NCBI GenBank assembly: GCA_017403155.1
Contig: JAFQOP010000012.1
Span: 79,126 to 143,125 of the forward strand
Source: Clostridia bacterium
Lineage (GTDB): Bacteria > Bacillota > Clostridia > Oscillospirales > CAG-272
Reading direction: 5' to 3'
Length of the DNA stretch: 64,000 nt
Positions 8,793 through 17,965 of the stretch are shown here, piece by piece; position 1 is the first letter of the stretch; each line of letters opens with the position of its first letter. The notes under the pieces are model-generated. The model was not told where the DNA came from, did no database searches, and saw only the letters and a program-made list of their open reading frames with translations. Both the position numbers and the translations under genes were made by a program.

Positions 8793-8915
8793 TTTTCTTC
8801 ACCTTTCTAAAAAATATTCTCCTGTGTCCCAGTAAAGTGCGGGTGAAAAGCACGAGCCACGCAAGGGAATTCCCCAAACGGAGCAGGGCCATACACTGTA
8901 CCGAGGCATAGGCCA
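8793..8915 (-). promoter_or_regulatory. Long 5' leader of rpsO (possible S15 autoregulatory leader)
   Basis: The predicted start point near 8915 leaves about 120 untranslated nucleotides before rpsO. The leader is more GC-rich than normal spacers and has several short complementary stretches. S15 is known to repress its own mRNA through leader structures in several phyla; no known leader class is recognised here, so this is inference. Confidence 0.4.
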
Positions 8916-8921
8916 AGAGGT

Positions 8922-8950
8922 ATTATAGCATATTATTTGTAAAAAGTAAA
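8922..8950 (-). promoter_or_regulatory. Promoter of rpsO-pnp
   Basis: Minus-strand TTTACT (8945-8950), 17 bp, perfect TATAAT (8922-8927) with TGC before the -10. Confidence 0.7.
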
Positions 8951-8982
8951 TAGTTTTTCAAAAAATATTTATACAATTTATC

Positions 8983-9570
8983 TTACTCGGTCGAAAGTGT
9001 GGGCATAGGGGCCTTGGCACTCTTCTCTACAAGGAAGAAATAGGGGGAGGTCGGGGAGTTCAGTATACGGAAAAGCGAGGGACAGATCTGATACCTTGAG
9101 AGGGTGGAAAAATACTCGCGGAGCATCTCCCCCTCAAGCTCGCCCTCCTCGTGCCCGGGGTAAATCGCAACGATGAGCACACCGTCGGGCAGAAGCATTT
9201 CTATCGCCGCCTCGACTGCCGCCATAGTCGTTTGCCGAAGGGTGGTGACCCCCTTCCTTCCGCTGCCCGGGAGGTAGCCAAGGTTGAACATTCCTGCCTT
9301 TATCGGCTCGCGGACAAACTCGCGCACTCTGTGGTGAGAGGCACATATAAGGGTATAGTTTTCGGGGGCGTTTTCGGCTGTAAGTCTATCCCGTGTCGAC
9401 TTTAGAGCCTCCTCCTGAATATCAAAGGCATATACTCTGCCCTGCTCTCCGACTGTTCTGGAAAGGAAGAGGGTATCGTTGCCGTTGCCCATAGTGAAGT
9501 CAACGGCGACCTCGCCCTCACCAAGGTGAGCGAGAACAAACTGCTTGTGCAGCTCTTTTAAATCTACCAT
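8983..9570 (-). CDS. mnmM: Class I SAM methyltransferase of the YtqB/MnmM family
   Basis: The 195-residue protein has a SAM loop VDFTMGNGNDT near residues 23-33, an acidic motif II (AFDIQEEAL), and FNLGYLPGSGRKGVTT, the hallmark of the YtqB family. Members methylate 5-aminomethyl-2-thiouridine at the tRNA wobble position, the last step of mnm5s2U synthesis in Gram-positives lacking bifunctional MnmC. The start lies four bases after the rqcH stop, so the two are coupled. Family placement is strong; the exact tRNA target is by homology. Confidence 0.82.
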   Translation of the reverse strand: MVDLKELHKQFVLAHLGEGEVAVDFTMGNGNDTLFLSRTVGEQGRVYAFDIQEEALKSTRDRLTAENAPENYTLICASHHRVREFVREPIKAGMFNLGYLPGSGRKGVTTLRQTTMAAVEAAIEMLLPDGVLIVAIYPGHEEGELEGEMLREYFSTLSRYQICPSLFRILNSPTSPYFFLVEKSAKAPMPTLSTE

Positions 9571-9574
9571 ATTA

Positions 9575-11302
9575 TCACGGCTTTCTCGGGGTGACGTAGG
9601 CGGTGTAATTCGTCTTGTAGATGACGAATCCCGGCTTTGCGCCCGAAACCTTCTTTACGTATTTTATTCTGGTGTAGTCGACCGCTACGGGTGCTGCGGT
9701 CGCCTTCGAGTAGTAGGCGGCAATCTGTGCCGCCTCGGTGTAGTCCTCCTCACCGGGCTCTGTCCCCTCTGTTACAAGGACGACGTGGGAGCCGGGCATG
9801 TCCTTTACGTGAAACCATATATCCTCACCTCTGGCAAGCTTGAAGGTGACGTACTCATTCTGTATATTATTTCTGCCGACAAGGAGGGTGAAGCCTCCGC
9901 TCGTTTTCAGCTGCATAGGCTTCATCTTGAATTTTTTGGAGGGACGGTATCCCGTAAGACGGGAGGAATACCCGGAGCGGTATAGCTCCTCGCGGATTTC
10001 GGCAAGGTCATCCTCACACTCCGCCTTGTCAAGGAAGGAGCGCACGCTCTCGAGGTAGACGAGCTCCTTTTCCCATATTGCTATCTGCTCGGTGAGAACT
10101 GCTTTTGCCGTTTTTGACTTGTTGTAGAGCTTGTAGAGGCGCTGGGCGTTCTGCGAGGGTGAGAGGCGCGTGTCAAGCTCAATCGTTACCTCGGGGCAGG
10201 ACTCGTCGTAGTAATCGAGACAAACAAGTGTGCTGTCGCCGCGCTTTATGCGGTATATGTTGGCTGTGATAAGGTCGGCGCGTCGCTTATACAGCTCACC
10301 GTTTTCGCTCTCGAGGAGTGCCTCACGCTGGAGGGCGAGCTTGCGCTCGGTACGGGCTGTGGCATTGTTCAAAAGTGTTATCAGGTCGTGGGCGCGCTGG
10401 CGAATGCGCTCTACCCTATCCTTCTCTGCGAAGTAAGCGTCGAGCAGTGCGCTGATGCTATCAAAATGAGAAATCTCTGCTGCCCCCTCCAGATAGGTGA
10501 TATTCATATAGGAATAATCTATCGGCTTACCGCTGCTGTCGGTGGCAACGGTGGGGGTATAGCTGTGAGAGATAAGAAGCCTTTGCCACTCCGAAAATAC
10601 AGAATAAAGCCGTTCGATATCTGCCTCACGGACAGGGGTATCTATGCCGCCCGTGGCGCGGTAGCAAAGCTCATGTGCTATCTGCGTGGCAATGCCCGAC
10701 CAGCTCGAGGTTATGAACTTTTCTACTGTACGCTCTGTGCCAAACTCGGCAAGCGCTCTGTCAAACTGCGCCCTATCAATATCCAAGGGAGAAAGGCGCG
10801 GCTTCTGCTCGGGAAGGGTGTATCTAAGCCCGGGGAGAATCTGGCGCACCGTGCTGGCGGCAAAGTCGACGAGCTTCATTGCTGTGATTATCTTATAATC
10901 CTTGTCGGTAAGGATGAGGTTGGCATACTTACCCATTATTTCGGCAATGAGGTGCTTCTCGGTGGGAAAGCCCATCTCGTCGTATGCCGAAACGGTTAGG
11001 TCGGCAATACGGTCAAGGTCGGGCTGGCTGATGGAAACGATTCTGCCGCCCGTTATATGCTTGCGGAGGAGCATACAGAGCATTGGAGCCTTCTCGGGGT
11101 TTTCCTTTGCTATATCCGAGAGCTGGAGTCTCGGAGCATTCGGCCCTACGTTAAATACAAGGCGGCGCGTTTTTCCGCCCAGGCGGATTCCGAGGTCTAT
11201 CTCGTCGTTCTGCGGCTGGTAGACCTTCTCTATTTTCGCGACGTCTCCCGCCGAGGCAAGCTCATTCAGGCAGGCGCGCATCATAAAAGCATCGAATGCC
11301 AT
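9575..11302 (-). CDS. rqcH: Ribosome quality-control factor RqcH (NFACT family)
   Basis: RqcH binds stalled 50S-peptidyl-tRNA complexes and recruits tRNA-Ala to add C-terminal alanine tails. The 575-residue protein has an N-terminal NFACT-N domain, with the D97-R98 pair reported as needed for tailing present at exactly 97-98 (PDLDRI), a helix-hairpin-helix and coiled-coil region near 200-430, and a C-terminal NFACT-R domain with LVGRNNIQNEY and DIWFHVKDMPGSHV. Once annotated as fibronectin-binding protein. GGAAG precedes the ATG. It follows cca and is coupled to mnmM, a tRNA/translation operon. Confidence 0.93.
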   Translation of the reverse strand: MAFDAFMMRACLNELASAGDVAKIEKVYQPQNDEIDLGIRLGGKTRRLVFNVGPNAPRLQLSDIAKENPEKAPMLCMLLRKHITGGRIVSISQPDLDRIADLTVSAYDEMGFPTEKHLIAEIMGKYANLILTDKDYKIITAMKLVDFAASTVRQILPGLRYTLPEQKPRLSPLDIDRAQFDRALAEFGTERTVEKFITSSWSGIATQIAHELCYRATGGIDTPVREADIERLYSVFSEWQRLLISHSYTPTVATDSSGKPIDYSYMNITYLEGAAEISHFDSISALLDAYFAEKDRVERIRQRAHDLITLLNNATARTERKLALQREALLESENGELYKRRADLITANIYRIKRGDSTLVCLDYYDESCPEVTIELDTRLSPSQNAQRLYKLYNKSKTAKAVLTEQIAIWEKELVYLESVRSFLDKAECEDDLAEIREELYRSGYSSRLTGYRPSKKFKMKPMQLKTSGGFTLLVGRNNIQNEYVTFKLARGEDIWFHVKDMPGSHVVLVTEGTEPGEEDYTEAAQIAAYYSKATAAPVAVDYTRIKYVKKVSGAKPGFVIYKTNYTAYVTPRKP

Positions 11303-11364
11303 ATACTCACTTCCTTTCCTTTCTATTTTTGTATACTTTTATTAACGTAAAATCCGATTTGGTG

Positions 11365-12549
11365 CTATGCGTGTAAATTTAAATACCTAAAAATCGAATC
11401 GCGTGTGTTTTCGCATTCACCGCGGATAACCGCAATTATAGCAGCGGTGAGAGTCTTGCCTACCTCGGGTCCCTTTATACCGAGGGAGGTTAAGTCCTCT
11501 CCCTTTATCGCGAGGTCGGATATGCGATACGCCGCACCCGATGCAAGGATGCGCTCGGCTGTGGCAAGGCACTGCTGCGGTGCTCTTCCCATCGCAAAAA
11601 GGAGCTTGATAAGAGACAGTGTGTAGGGTGCGCCTATTTTCATAAACGCGAGCTTTATATCGACCTCGTCCGACAGAGGCAGATCGAGCGAGGAGAGAAT
11701 TTTCTCCCCCTCATGCCTTGCGGCATTATCCAGCCTGAGTCTGTCTGCGGCATGAGAGAATGCCTCGACGGGGCTGTCCGCAGAAAGAGCAAACAGCGAA
11801 AGAGTGCGCAGATTCGGAGGAAGTGAAGCAAAGCGGTCGCGGGGCAGGAGTCTTATAGCAGAGGGGATAGAAAGCACCCACGCGATTATGTCGGGATATT
11901 CGGATATGACCTCATATGCCTGAGAGCCCTCCATGAGCTTCTTGTATTCTGTGAGGATGCGCTCGGCACTGATATACTCCAGAAGATGTGCCTTCTCACG
12001 AATTGCACGGGCTGTTCCCTCCTCTATCACGAAGCCGAGGGTCGACGAAAAGCGCAGAGCGCGAAGAATGCGAAGGGCGTCCTCCTCAAAGCGGCAGGCA
12101 GGCTCGCCTACGGCGCGAATGACTCTTGCCTCTATATCCGCAACACCCGAAAACGGGTCGGTGAAGCCATGGCGCTCGCTGTAACAGATGGCATTGACGG
12201 TAAAGTCGCGACGGGATAGGTCGTCGGTGAGAGTGCGGGAGAAGGAGACAGTGCTCGGATGACGGTGGTCGGTGTAATCTCCCTCTGTGCGGTAGGTGGT
12301 TATCTCGTACGGCTCTGCGCCAAGTATTACTGTGAGTGTGCCGTGCTTCAAGCCCACCTCGAGTGTATGCTCGTCTCGAAAAATTTCACGCATCTCATCA
12401 GGGGTGGCAGACGTGGTTATATCAAAGTCGTGCGGCGGCTTGCCAAGAAGGAAATCGCGCACGCATCCGCCGACGATGTCGGCTCGCTGTCCTGCTGACT
12501 CGAGCTTTTCTATTATATATTTTACACTGTCGTTCAGCTTCAGCTGCAT
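11365..12549 (-). CDS. cca: CCA tRNA nucleotidyltransferase / poly(A) polymerase family
   Basis: Class II nucleotidyltransferase restoring the 3' CCA of tRNA. The 394-residue protein has the signature VGGCVRDFLLG (residues 26-36), catalytic DFDI, RRDFTVNAICY, and the nucleotide-selecting region EEDALRILRALRFSSTLGF. All tRNA genes in this window already encode CCA, so a repair role is likely. The start has GGGAGG seven bases upstream. First gene of the cca-rqcH-mnmM operon, 62 bases before rqcH. Confidence 0.93.
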   Translation of the reverse strand: MQLKLNDSVKYIIEKLESAGQRADIVGGCVRDFLLGKPPHDFDITTSATPDEMREIFRDEHTLEVGLKHGTLTVILGAEPYEITTYRTEGDYTDHRHPSTVSFSRTLTDDLSRRDFTVNAICYSERHGFTDPFSGVADIEARVIRAVGEPACRFEEDALRILRALRFSSTLGFVIEEGTARAIREKAHLLEYISAERILTEYKKLMEGSQAYEVISEYPDIIAWVLSIPSAIRLLPRDRFASLPPNLRTLSLFALSADSPVEAFSHAADRLRLDNAARHEGEKILSSLDLPLSDEVDIKLAFMKIGAPYTLSLIKLLFAMGRAPQQCLATAERILASGAAYRISDLAIKGEDLTSLGIKGPEVGKTLTAAIIAVIRGECENTRDSIFRYLNLHA

Positions 12550-12582
12550 TCGTTCTTCCTCCCTTATTATATTATTTTATAT

Positions 12583-12611
12583 ATTTTACCACAAATGTTT
12601 ATGATTGTCAA
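12583..12611 (-). promoter_or_regulatory. Promoter of cca-rqcH-mnmM
   Basis: Minus-strand TTGACA (12606-12611), 17 bp, TAAAAT (12583-12588). It is back-to-back with the esterase promoter; the two -35 boxes are six bases apart. Confidence 0.82.
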
Positions 12612-12617
12612 AACCTA

Positions 12618-12646
12618 TTGACATTTTTTTGCCTTTAATTTATAAT
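12618..12646 (+). promoter_or_regulatory. Promoter of the CE15-like esterase
   Basis: TTGACA (12618-12623), 17 bp, TATAAT (12641-12646). Confidence 0.88.
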
Positions 12647-12677
12647 AAATTCAGATATTTTTGGAGGTGTTCTTGCT

Positions 12678-13769
12678 ATGATAGATAAAATCCTTAAAAA
12701 GCGTGGCGTCCCGAGCCTTATGACCTTCCTTGACGGCAGCAAGGTAAAGAACGCGGAGGACTTCGAAAAAAGGCGCGAGGAGCTGAAGAGGATAGTTCAG
12801 GAGAAGGAATACGGATATATTCCCGCACCGCCTGACGATATGACGCTTGAGCTTCTCGCAGAGAACGAAAACTTCTGTGCCGGCAAGGCGCACAGACGCG
12901 AGTGGCGCATGCACCTCACAGTCAAAGGGATACAGCGTAGCTTTGACTTTATTTCGGTAATACCGAAGTCCAAGACACCCGTGCCTGCATTCGTGCTTAT
13001 GAACTTCACCCCCGATTCCCCCGATAAGTATCTACCCACAGAGGAGATAACCGACAGCGGATTTGCCGTTTTCTCCTTTCACCACAGCGGTGCAACAACT
13101 GACGACGGTGACTTTACCACCGGTGTGGCTCCTCTCTTTACAAACGGTGAGCGCGAGCCTCACGCACCCGGAAAAATTGCGATGTGGGCTTGGTGCGCAA
13201 TGAGAGTTATGGACCACGTTATGACCCTGCCCGAGATTGACAAGGACAACGTAGCGGTTATCGGGCACTCCAGACTCGGCAAGACGGCACTCGTCGCAGG
13301 TGCCTTCGACGAAAGATTTAAATACGTAATCTCTAACGATTCGGGCTGCTCCGGTGCGGCGCTCACGCGCGGCAAGTGCGGCGAGACGGTTGAGGTTATA
13401 ACGAGGGTTTTCCCCTTCTGGTTCTGCCCCTATTACGTAGAAAACCAGGCGAGCTTTCTTGAGGAGGGCTACGACCAGCACTTTCTTATTGCTCTCTCGG
13501 CGCCGAGGGTTGTAATGATAGGCAGCGCAAAGGAGGACCTGTGGGCTGACCCGGAGAGCGAATTTCTCGCTACGTATCTCGCAAGCGAGGCATGGCGTGC
13601 ACTTGGCAAGCAGGGGCTTATCAGCCACGGTGAGATTCCCTCACCGAAGAGCGTGCTAGACGGGGGCGACGTATTCTACCAGGTGAGATTCGGCACTCAC
13701 TACCTCTCACGCGAGGACTGGGGCGAATATATGCGCTACATAAAGAAAATGATGAACAAGTCATTATAA
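12678..13769 (+). CDS. CE15-like glucuronoyl esterase / alpha-beta hydrolase
   Basis: The 363-residue alpha/beta hydrolase has the nucleophile elbow GHSRLGKTAL near residues 197-206, matching the G-x-S-R-x-G of CE15 glucuronoyl esterases, then ISNDSGCSGAA and a C-terminal FGTHYLSREDW holding the likely catalytic His. CE15 enzymes cleave ester bonds between glucuronic acid of xylan and lignin alcohols. No signal peptide is present, so it would act inside the cell on imported oligosaccharides. GGAGGTG lies nine bases before the ATG. Single-gene unit with its own promoter and terminator. Confidence 0.72.
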   Translation: MIDKILKKRGVPSLMTFLDGSKVKNAEDFEKRREELKRIVQEKEYGYIPAPPDDMTLELLAENENFCAGKAHRREWRMHLTVKGIQRSFDFISVIPKSKTPVPAFVLMNFTPDSPDKYLPTEEITDSGFAVFSFHHSGATTDDGDFTTGVAPLFTNGEREPHAPGKIAMWAWCAMRVMDHVMTLPEIDKDNVAVIGHSRLGKTALVAGAFDERFKYVISNDSGCSGAALTRGKCGETVEVITRVFPFWFCPYYVENQASFLEEGYDQHFLIALSAPRVVMIGSAKEDLWADPESEFLATYLASEAWRALGKQGLISHGEIPSPKSVLDGGDVFYQVRFGTHYLSREDWGEYMRYIKKMMNKSL

Positions 13770-13773
13770 AGAC

Positions 13774-13806
13774 AAAAAAGAGAGAACACAGTTCTCTCTT
13801 TTTTGT
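13774..13806. terminator. Terminator after the CE15-like gene
   Basis: A 14-bp A-rich stem AAAAAAGAGAGAAC / GTTCTCTCTTTTTT with loop ACA lies between two convergent genes and may serve both. Confidence 0.88.
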
Positions 13807-13867
13807 TATATCGAAAGGGAATAGGCGCAGATGAGCAGCCCCGTCTCTTTCACTCGTCGAAGGGCGC

Positions 13868-14935
13868 TTATACGTGCTTGATATTTATAGAATAGTACCC
13901 TCCCTCATAGGCATAGGCATCACTGTCCTTGACGTCATGAAGGGAAGAGCGCATTGCGTCATTTACCTCCTCGTGGTAAATTGTGGGGTCGGCGCGGAAA
14001 TAATAGTATTTGTCAGCGCCGGATCCGCGTCCCGCCTCACAAAGGCTGTGAATATGCGCCCTGACTCCATCAAGGGTGTCGAAGTAGCAGCCGTTTTTGT
14101 AATAATAGTTATAGTCCCTTTTGTCGCAAACTATGCCCGGATAATAAAGGCTTTTGAAATCGTGGTCGACGCGTATTTCGTCATCGGTCAGATTGAAATA
14201 GGTGTAGGGCGGATAGCTTTCTTCCCGCTTTACGTCGTTGAAGGTTACGTCAAGATGATAGTAGGTGCCCTTTATCTTAACGGCAAGCCAGGCGTGCAGC
14301 TCGGCTTTTCCGTCCCCCATCGCATCTCCGACGATATGGGCGCAGGGCACGCCGTGGCTTTGGAGAATAAGCTGAGCGAGGTCGGTGTATGCCTCACAGA
14401 CTGCCTTTCCCCTCTTCAGAAATCCGACGACCGTAAACAGCTCGCCAAACTCCCTGCCCTCCTTTTCGTGCTCATAGTCGTATTCATAGCTTTCTGTGAT
14501 AAAATCGTTGACGGCGAGCTCAAGCTCATAATCGTCGGTAATACCGTCAAAGCGATGTATTATTTTTTCAAGCTCCTTATCAATCTCGGAAATCTCCTCG
14601 GGCGTATAGTTGCAGCTGCCCTCTTTTATAACGGCAAAGCCGCGCTCTCTGTCAAGCTCGAGCTCCGAGCCCTCCATATAGTAAAGCTCGGGAAAATCGA
14701 GGAGCATGTATTCGTAAACTACAACAACCATATTGTAAAAAAGGTCATAGGGGTCTTCGTTTGTCCTGAAGGTCGGGAGGTCGCGCCTCTCGGGCTCGGG
14801 CATTTGCCCCTCCTCGCGAAAGACGTTAAAGCTGTACTCATGGCGCAGTACACGCTCGATAAGAAAGCGATACAGCGACTTTTCCAGCTCCTCCAAAAGA
14901 CCGTAATAATATCTTAAATGTAGATTAAGCTCCAT
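13868..14935 (-). CDS. Transglutaminase-like domain protein
   Basis: The 355-residue protein carries a transglutaminase/protease-like core at about 150-260, with the triad visible as Cys in GKAVCEAYTD, His in ELHAWLAV and Asp in YYHLDVTF. The N-terminal 140 residues are acidic and helical; the C-terminal 80 are Tyr-rich with no known domain. No signal peptide or TM segment, unlike many secreted relatives. Such domains act as cysteine peptidases or cross-linkers; the substrate is unknown. Single-gene unit with a good promoter. Confidence 0.75.
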   Translation of the reverse strand: MELNLHLRYYYGLLEELEKSLYRFLIERVLRHEYSFNVFREEGQMPEPERRDLPTFRTNEDPYDLFYNMVVVVYEYMLLDFPELYYMEGSELELDRERGFAVIKEGSCNYTPEEISEIDKELEKIIHRFDGITDDYELELAVNDFITESYEYDYEHEKEGREFGELFTVVGFLKRGKAVCEAYTDLAQLILQSHGVPCAHIVGDAMGDGKAELHAWLAVKIKGTYYHLDVTFNDVKREESYPPYTYFNLTDDEIRVDHDFKSLYYPGIVCDKRDYNYYYKNGCYFDTLDGVRAHIHSLCEAGRGSGADKYYYFRADPTIYHEEVNDAMRSSLHDVKDSDAYAYEGGYYSINIKHV

Positions 14936-14965
14936 TTTTTCACCGTTTTTCCTTGTTATAAGGCT

Positions 14966-14994
14966 ATTTTAGCATTACGGCAGGCAAATGTCAA
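14966..14994 (-). promoter_or_regulatory. Promoter of the transglutaminase-like gene
   Basis: Minus-strand TTGACA (14989-14994), 17 bp, TAAAAT (14966-14971), TGC before the -10. The -35 abuts the upstream operon's terminator. Confidence 0.8.
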
Positions 14995-15024
14995 GAAAAA
15001 GAGGCTACCGATTACGGTAGCCTC
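14995..15024 (-). terminator. Terminator of the MBL-M14-beta-helix operon
   Basis: A 10-bp stem GAGGCTACCG / CGGTAGCCTC with a 4-nt loop lies six bases past the lipoprotein stop, with a T run on the minus strand. Confidence 0.9.
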
Positions 15025-15029
15025 GATTT

Positions 15030-17942
15030 TTATTCCTCGGGGAGAACGTACTCTCCGTCCTTGTTTACATACTGTATATAGGTGTCGGTTTCCTCGTCGT
15101 AGATGTTTACGGTGGAATTCTTGAACTGGGGCGCGGTGGGATAGATCAATTCAATATCCTCGCAATTCTTGAAGTAGAAGTTTTCTGTGCCTATATAGGG
15201 GTTGACACCGCCTCCGCCATAAGGATCGCTTATATCTATCGTAAGATCGGATATATCGGAGGGGTAGATATATACGGGACGGGCATTTCTTGCAACCTCG
15301 GTTTCGGTTCTTACACCGTTGCTGTCTACCGATATTTCAATCTCGACCGCATCCACACCGTCTATATAGACATTTTTCGGCAGGTATGTCTGATATCCGT
15401 AGTAGTGATCTGCCCTGTGGGTCGCGCTGATAATGGTAATCTCACTACGGTCAACGGGAACACCCTGTGACTTTGCCTTGTTATACCTTATAGTGATATC
15501 CTTGAGGTAAAAGTCTCCCTCAAAGGTCGAGCCGTAGTCTTCCCTAATCCAGATGCCGTGAGCGTCCGAGCTGTTGTCTCTGGTTGCATAGAAGGTTACG
15601 CCATCGCAGTCGAGTGTGCCGGCACCGATAATCGAAAGATAAACAAGCGTGGTATTCTTTATCGTGAGGTTATACACGCCTCTGTGCGCGTCAACCGTGT
15701 TCATAAAGCAGTTCTCGACGTACATATTGCGGCAGTAGTTCGTTCCCATCATACCGTTGTTGGAGTTGGTGCCATCGGGGTTGTGGAAGAAGTTGGACTG
15801 GTCGCAGTTGATAAGTCGAAAATTGTTTACAGCGGTCGCACGAACCTCGTAGCTGCGGGACATATCCGCATTAGTGACAGTGTTCCACCATCTCTGAGGG
15901 CGCTGGAAGGTAATGTTTTCGTAGGTTACGTTGGAGCAGTTTTGGCTCTCAATGAAGCCCTCGTAGGGCACGCCCGACGTTGCATCAGCCTCGCCGATTA
16001 TTACGTGGTTGATATTCTTAATAACTACGTTCGAGCGAGTGATGTAGATGTTGCGCCTGGTGTATCTGTCGACGCTCTGGAAGGGCGCAGCGATAAAGTT
16101 GGTAGTGACGGTGGCTCTCTCCTCGCCGTCGCCTCCAAGGAACTCAATATCCTCATCGCTTATATTGTATACGACAAGATCGGTGATCTTAGTGTAGTCC
16201 CACTGGACGGGAGTAGAGTCGTCAATCGTTCCGTCGGCATGTACAAGGATAAACTCGTGCTGTGCATAGCCGTTGTCGCCATTTGAGCCCGACCTGATGA
16301 AGTGACGGACTTCACTGTTCTGCACCATAATATATGCCTCGAATTCGGGTGCGTAGCCGAGGCTCTTCGCTCCCCTTGCAAGAGTTGTGATGGGAACGTT
16401 GCCGTCCGCCTCCGTGAAAGAATTTACAAGTCCCACATCAGGCATTATGTGGAAGATATGGGTGCCAAACTCCACGTCAGACTGAACTATGCCCTTATCA
16501 TCAAAGATGAAGCTCGCGCCATGCCAGTAGGTGTTAGTCTTGACGGGAATGGAGTATTTGCCCGTCTTGGGTCCTATGCGATAGGTCTTGCCCTCGGTGG
16601 CATGGACGTTAAGTCCATACATATTTGCCTCGGTGTGAGCCGCATAGATTGCAGCAAAGTCATCTGTGACACCGTCACCGACAGCACCGAAGTCGTCATA
16701 GTTAATGTTGCGGAGATCTATGGTGTCAAGAGTTCCCTCGGGGAAGGCTGCAACCTTTGTGGAGAGGGGAAGCTCAAATATTTTTTTGTTGAAGTATTCC
16801 GTGCACTTTTCCCTCATCTTGTCGGAAATCATACACTCGATAACGAGGTTGCCCGAATCGGTAACGGTGGCGGTAAAGCCGATGCTCTTGCGGTCGTTTG
16901 CAATATTGCTTATAGAGATGAGCTTTTCCTCACCCGTAAGCTTATCCGTTTTGACGATCTCTAGGCGGATACCGAGCTTTTCATAAAGCTCATCCTGCAG
17001 ATCACTCGCCGCACGGGATGCGGTGGTGTCCATATCGGGATACGTGATAACGTAGCCGTCTCTGATGCTGTTCCCTGCTACCGTAACGTCGGTGAGGGGA
17101 TAACCCGTCTGGGGCGCTGTTACGGTCTTGCTTGAGTCCGCAGCAAAATCGGTAAAGGGCTCGTTGCTTTTCTTGATTCCGAACAGTTCTGTCTTGAGAT
17201 AGGCAATCGCCGTGGCAAGTCCCTTGGTGGAGCCACCCTGCACTATAAGCTTGGTGCCGACCTGGATAACGGCATAGCCTTCCACGCCGAGGGTATACTT
17301 ATTGAATTTATACTCATCGCCTCTTGTATTGACAGTTCCGATAAGTATCTCGACCTCCACGGCATCCGTTCTGTAATCTCCGACCGTTATCTGTGACGAG
17401 TTAAGCCTGTTAAGGATAGTGGCAAGATCATCGACAGCAGAATAATTGCTACCGATATCGGAGCCCGTAACGAAGGTGAAGGTAGGAACACCGTTCTTAT
17501 ACAGGATCAGCTCACCCTTGTCATTGAAGTATTCGGGCTCCTCGGGAGCCACAACCTCATCGCAGCCCTCGGTGTCACATATACCGTCGCCGTCTGCATC
17601 AACGTGGTCGGTGCAAGCGGGGGTAACCGCAGCTCCGCAGCCGGGAGTGTCGCACACGCCGTCGGCGTTCGCATCAACGTGCTCGGTGCAAGCAGGAGTC
17701 ACCGCAGCTCCGCAGCCGGGAGTGTCACACACACCGTCAGCATTTGCGTCAATATGCTCGGTACAAGCAGGGGCAACAGACGCTCCGCAGCCCTCGGTGT
17801 CGCATATTCCGTCGCCGTTGCTGTCCACGTGCTCCGTGCAGGCAGGAGGTGTGGGGGTGTCGCCGCAGGCTACCATGGTCGCTGCGGTGCACAGCATAAG
17901 CACAAGCGAAAGAAGCAAAACTATTGTTCTTTTTAATTTCAT
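15030..17942 (-). CDS. Large lipoprotein with four Cys/Asp repeats and a beta-helix (pectate-lyase-like) domain
   Basis: A 970-residue surface protein. The signal ends in the lipobox MVAC (Cys 26). Four near-identical 25-residue repeats span residues 35-134, each with CTEHVD, a DG-type loop and CDTxGC. A mixed domain (about 140-405) resembles the N-terminal accessory domain of polysaccharide enzymes. FGAVGDGVTDDFAAI near residue 420 marks a Pectate_lyase_3-type right-handed beta-helix running to about 930. Likely role: cell-surface binding or cleavage of an acidic polysaccharide; substrate unknown. Third gene of an operon after M14 peptidase and metallo-hydrolase, 23 bases from the former. 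Confidence 0.75.
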   Translation of the reverse strand: MKLKRTIVLLLSLVLMLCTAATMVACGDTPTPPACTEHVDSNGDGICDTEGCGASVAPACTEHIDANADGVCDTPGCGAAVTPACTEHVDANADGVCDTPGCGAAVTPACTDHVDADGDGICDTEGCDEVVAPEEPEYFNDKGELILYKNGVPTFTFVTGSDIGSNYSAVDDLATILNRLNSSQITVGDYRTDAVEVEILIGTVNTRGDEYKFNKYTLGVEGYAVIQVGTKLIVQGGSTKGLATAIAYLKTELFGIKKSNEPFTDFAADSSKTVTAPQTGYPLTDVTVAGNSIRDGYVITYPDMDTTASRAASDLQDELYEKLGIRLEIVKTDKLTGEEKLISISNIANDRKSIGFTATVTDSGNLVIECMISDKMREKCTEYFNKKIFELPLSTKVAAFPEGTLDTIDLRNINYDDFGAVGDGVTDDFAAIYAAHTEANMYGLNVHATEGKTYRIGPKTGKYSIPVKTNTYWHGASFIFDDKGIVQSDVEFGTHIFHIMPDVGLVNSFTEADGNVPITTLARGAKSLGYAPEFEAYIMVQNSEVRHFIRSGSNGDNGYAQHEFILVHADGTIDDSTPVQWDYTKITDLVVYNISDEDIEFLGGDGEERATVTTNFIAAPFQSVDRYTRRNIYITRSNVVIKNINHVIIGEADATSGVPYEGFIESQNCSNVTYENITFQRPQRWWNTVTNADMSRSYEVRATAVNNFRLINCDQSNFFHNPDGTNSNNGMMGTNYCRNMYVENCFMNTVDAHRGVYNLTIKNTTLVYLSIIGAGTLDCDGVTFYATRDNSSDAHGIWIREDYGSTFEGDFYLKDITIRYNKAKSQGVPVDRSEITIISATHRADHYYGYQTYLPKNVYIDGVDAVEIEISVDSNGVRTETEVARNARPVYIYPSDISDLTIDISDPYGGGGVNPYIGTENFYFKNCEDIELIYPTAPQFKNSTVNIYDEETDTYIQYVNKDGEYVLPEE
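17541..17840 (-). repeat. Four tandem 75-bp coding repeats in the lipoprotein gene
   Basis: Four in-frame 75-bp units encode 25 residues each. The middle two are almost identical in DNA, which points to recent duplication or gene conversion; the outer two differ mainly at third positions and in the GDG/ADG loop. Confidence 0.9.
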
Positions 17943-17965
17943 AGATTTTTCCTCTTTTGTAAAAA

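Noticed and set aside
13874-14917. Long hydrophobic-looking plus-strand frame opposite the transglutaminase-like gene
   Set aside because: The minus-strand protein has the Cys-His-Asp triad in order; the plus-strand frame is its shadow.
15558-16964. Two plus-strand frames of 220-240 codons inside the beta-helix gene
   Set aside because: Antisense shadows of a 970-residue protein with signal peptide and beta-helix motifs.
17541-17840. Non-coding tandem repeat at the start of the lipoprotein gene
   Set aside because: Units are 75 bp, in frame, and encode a conserved 25-residue motif, so they are coding.
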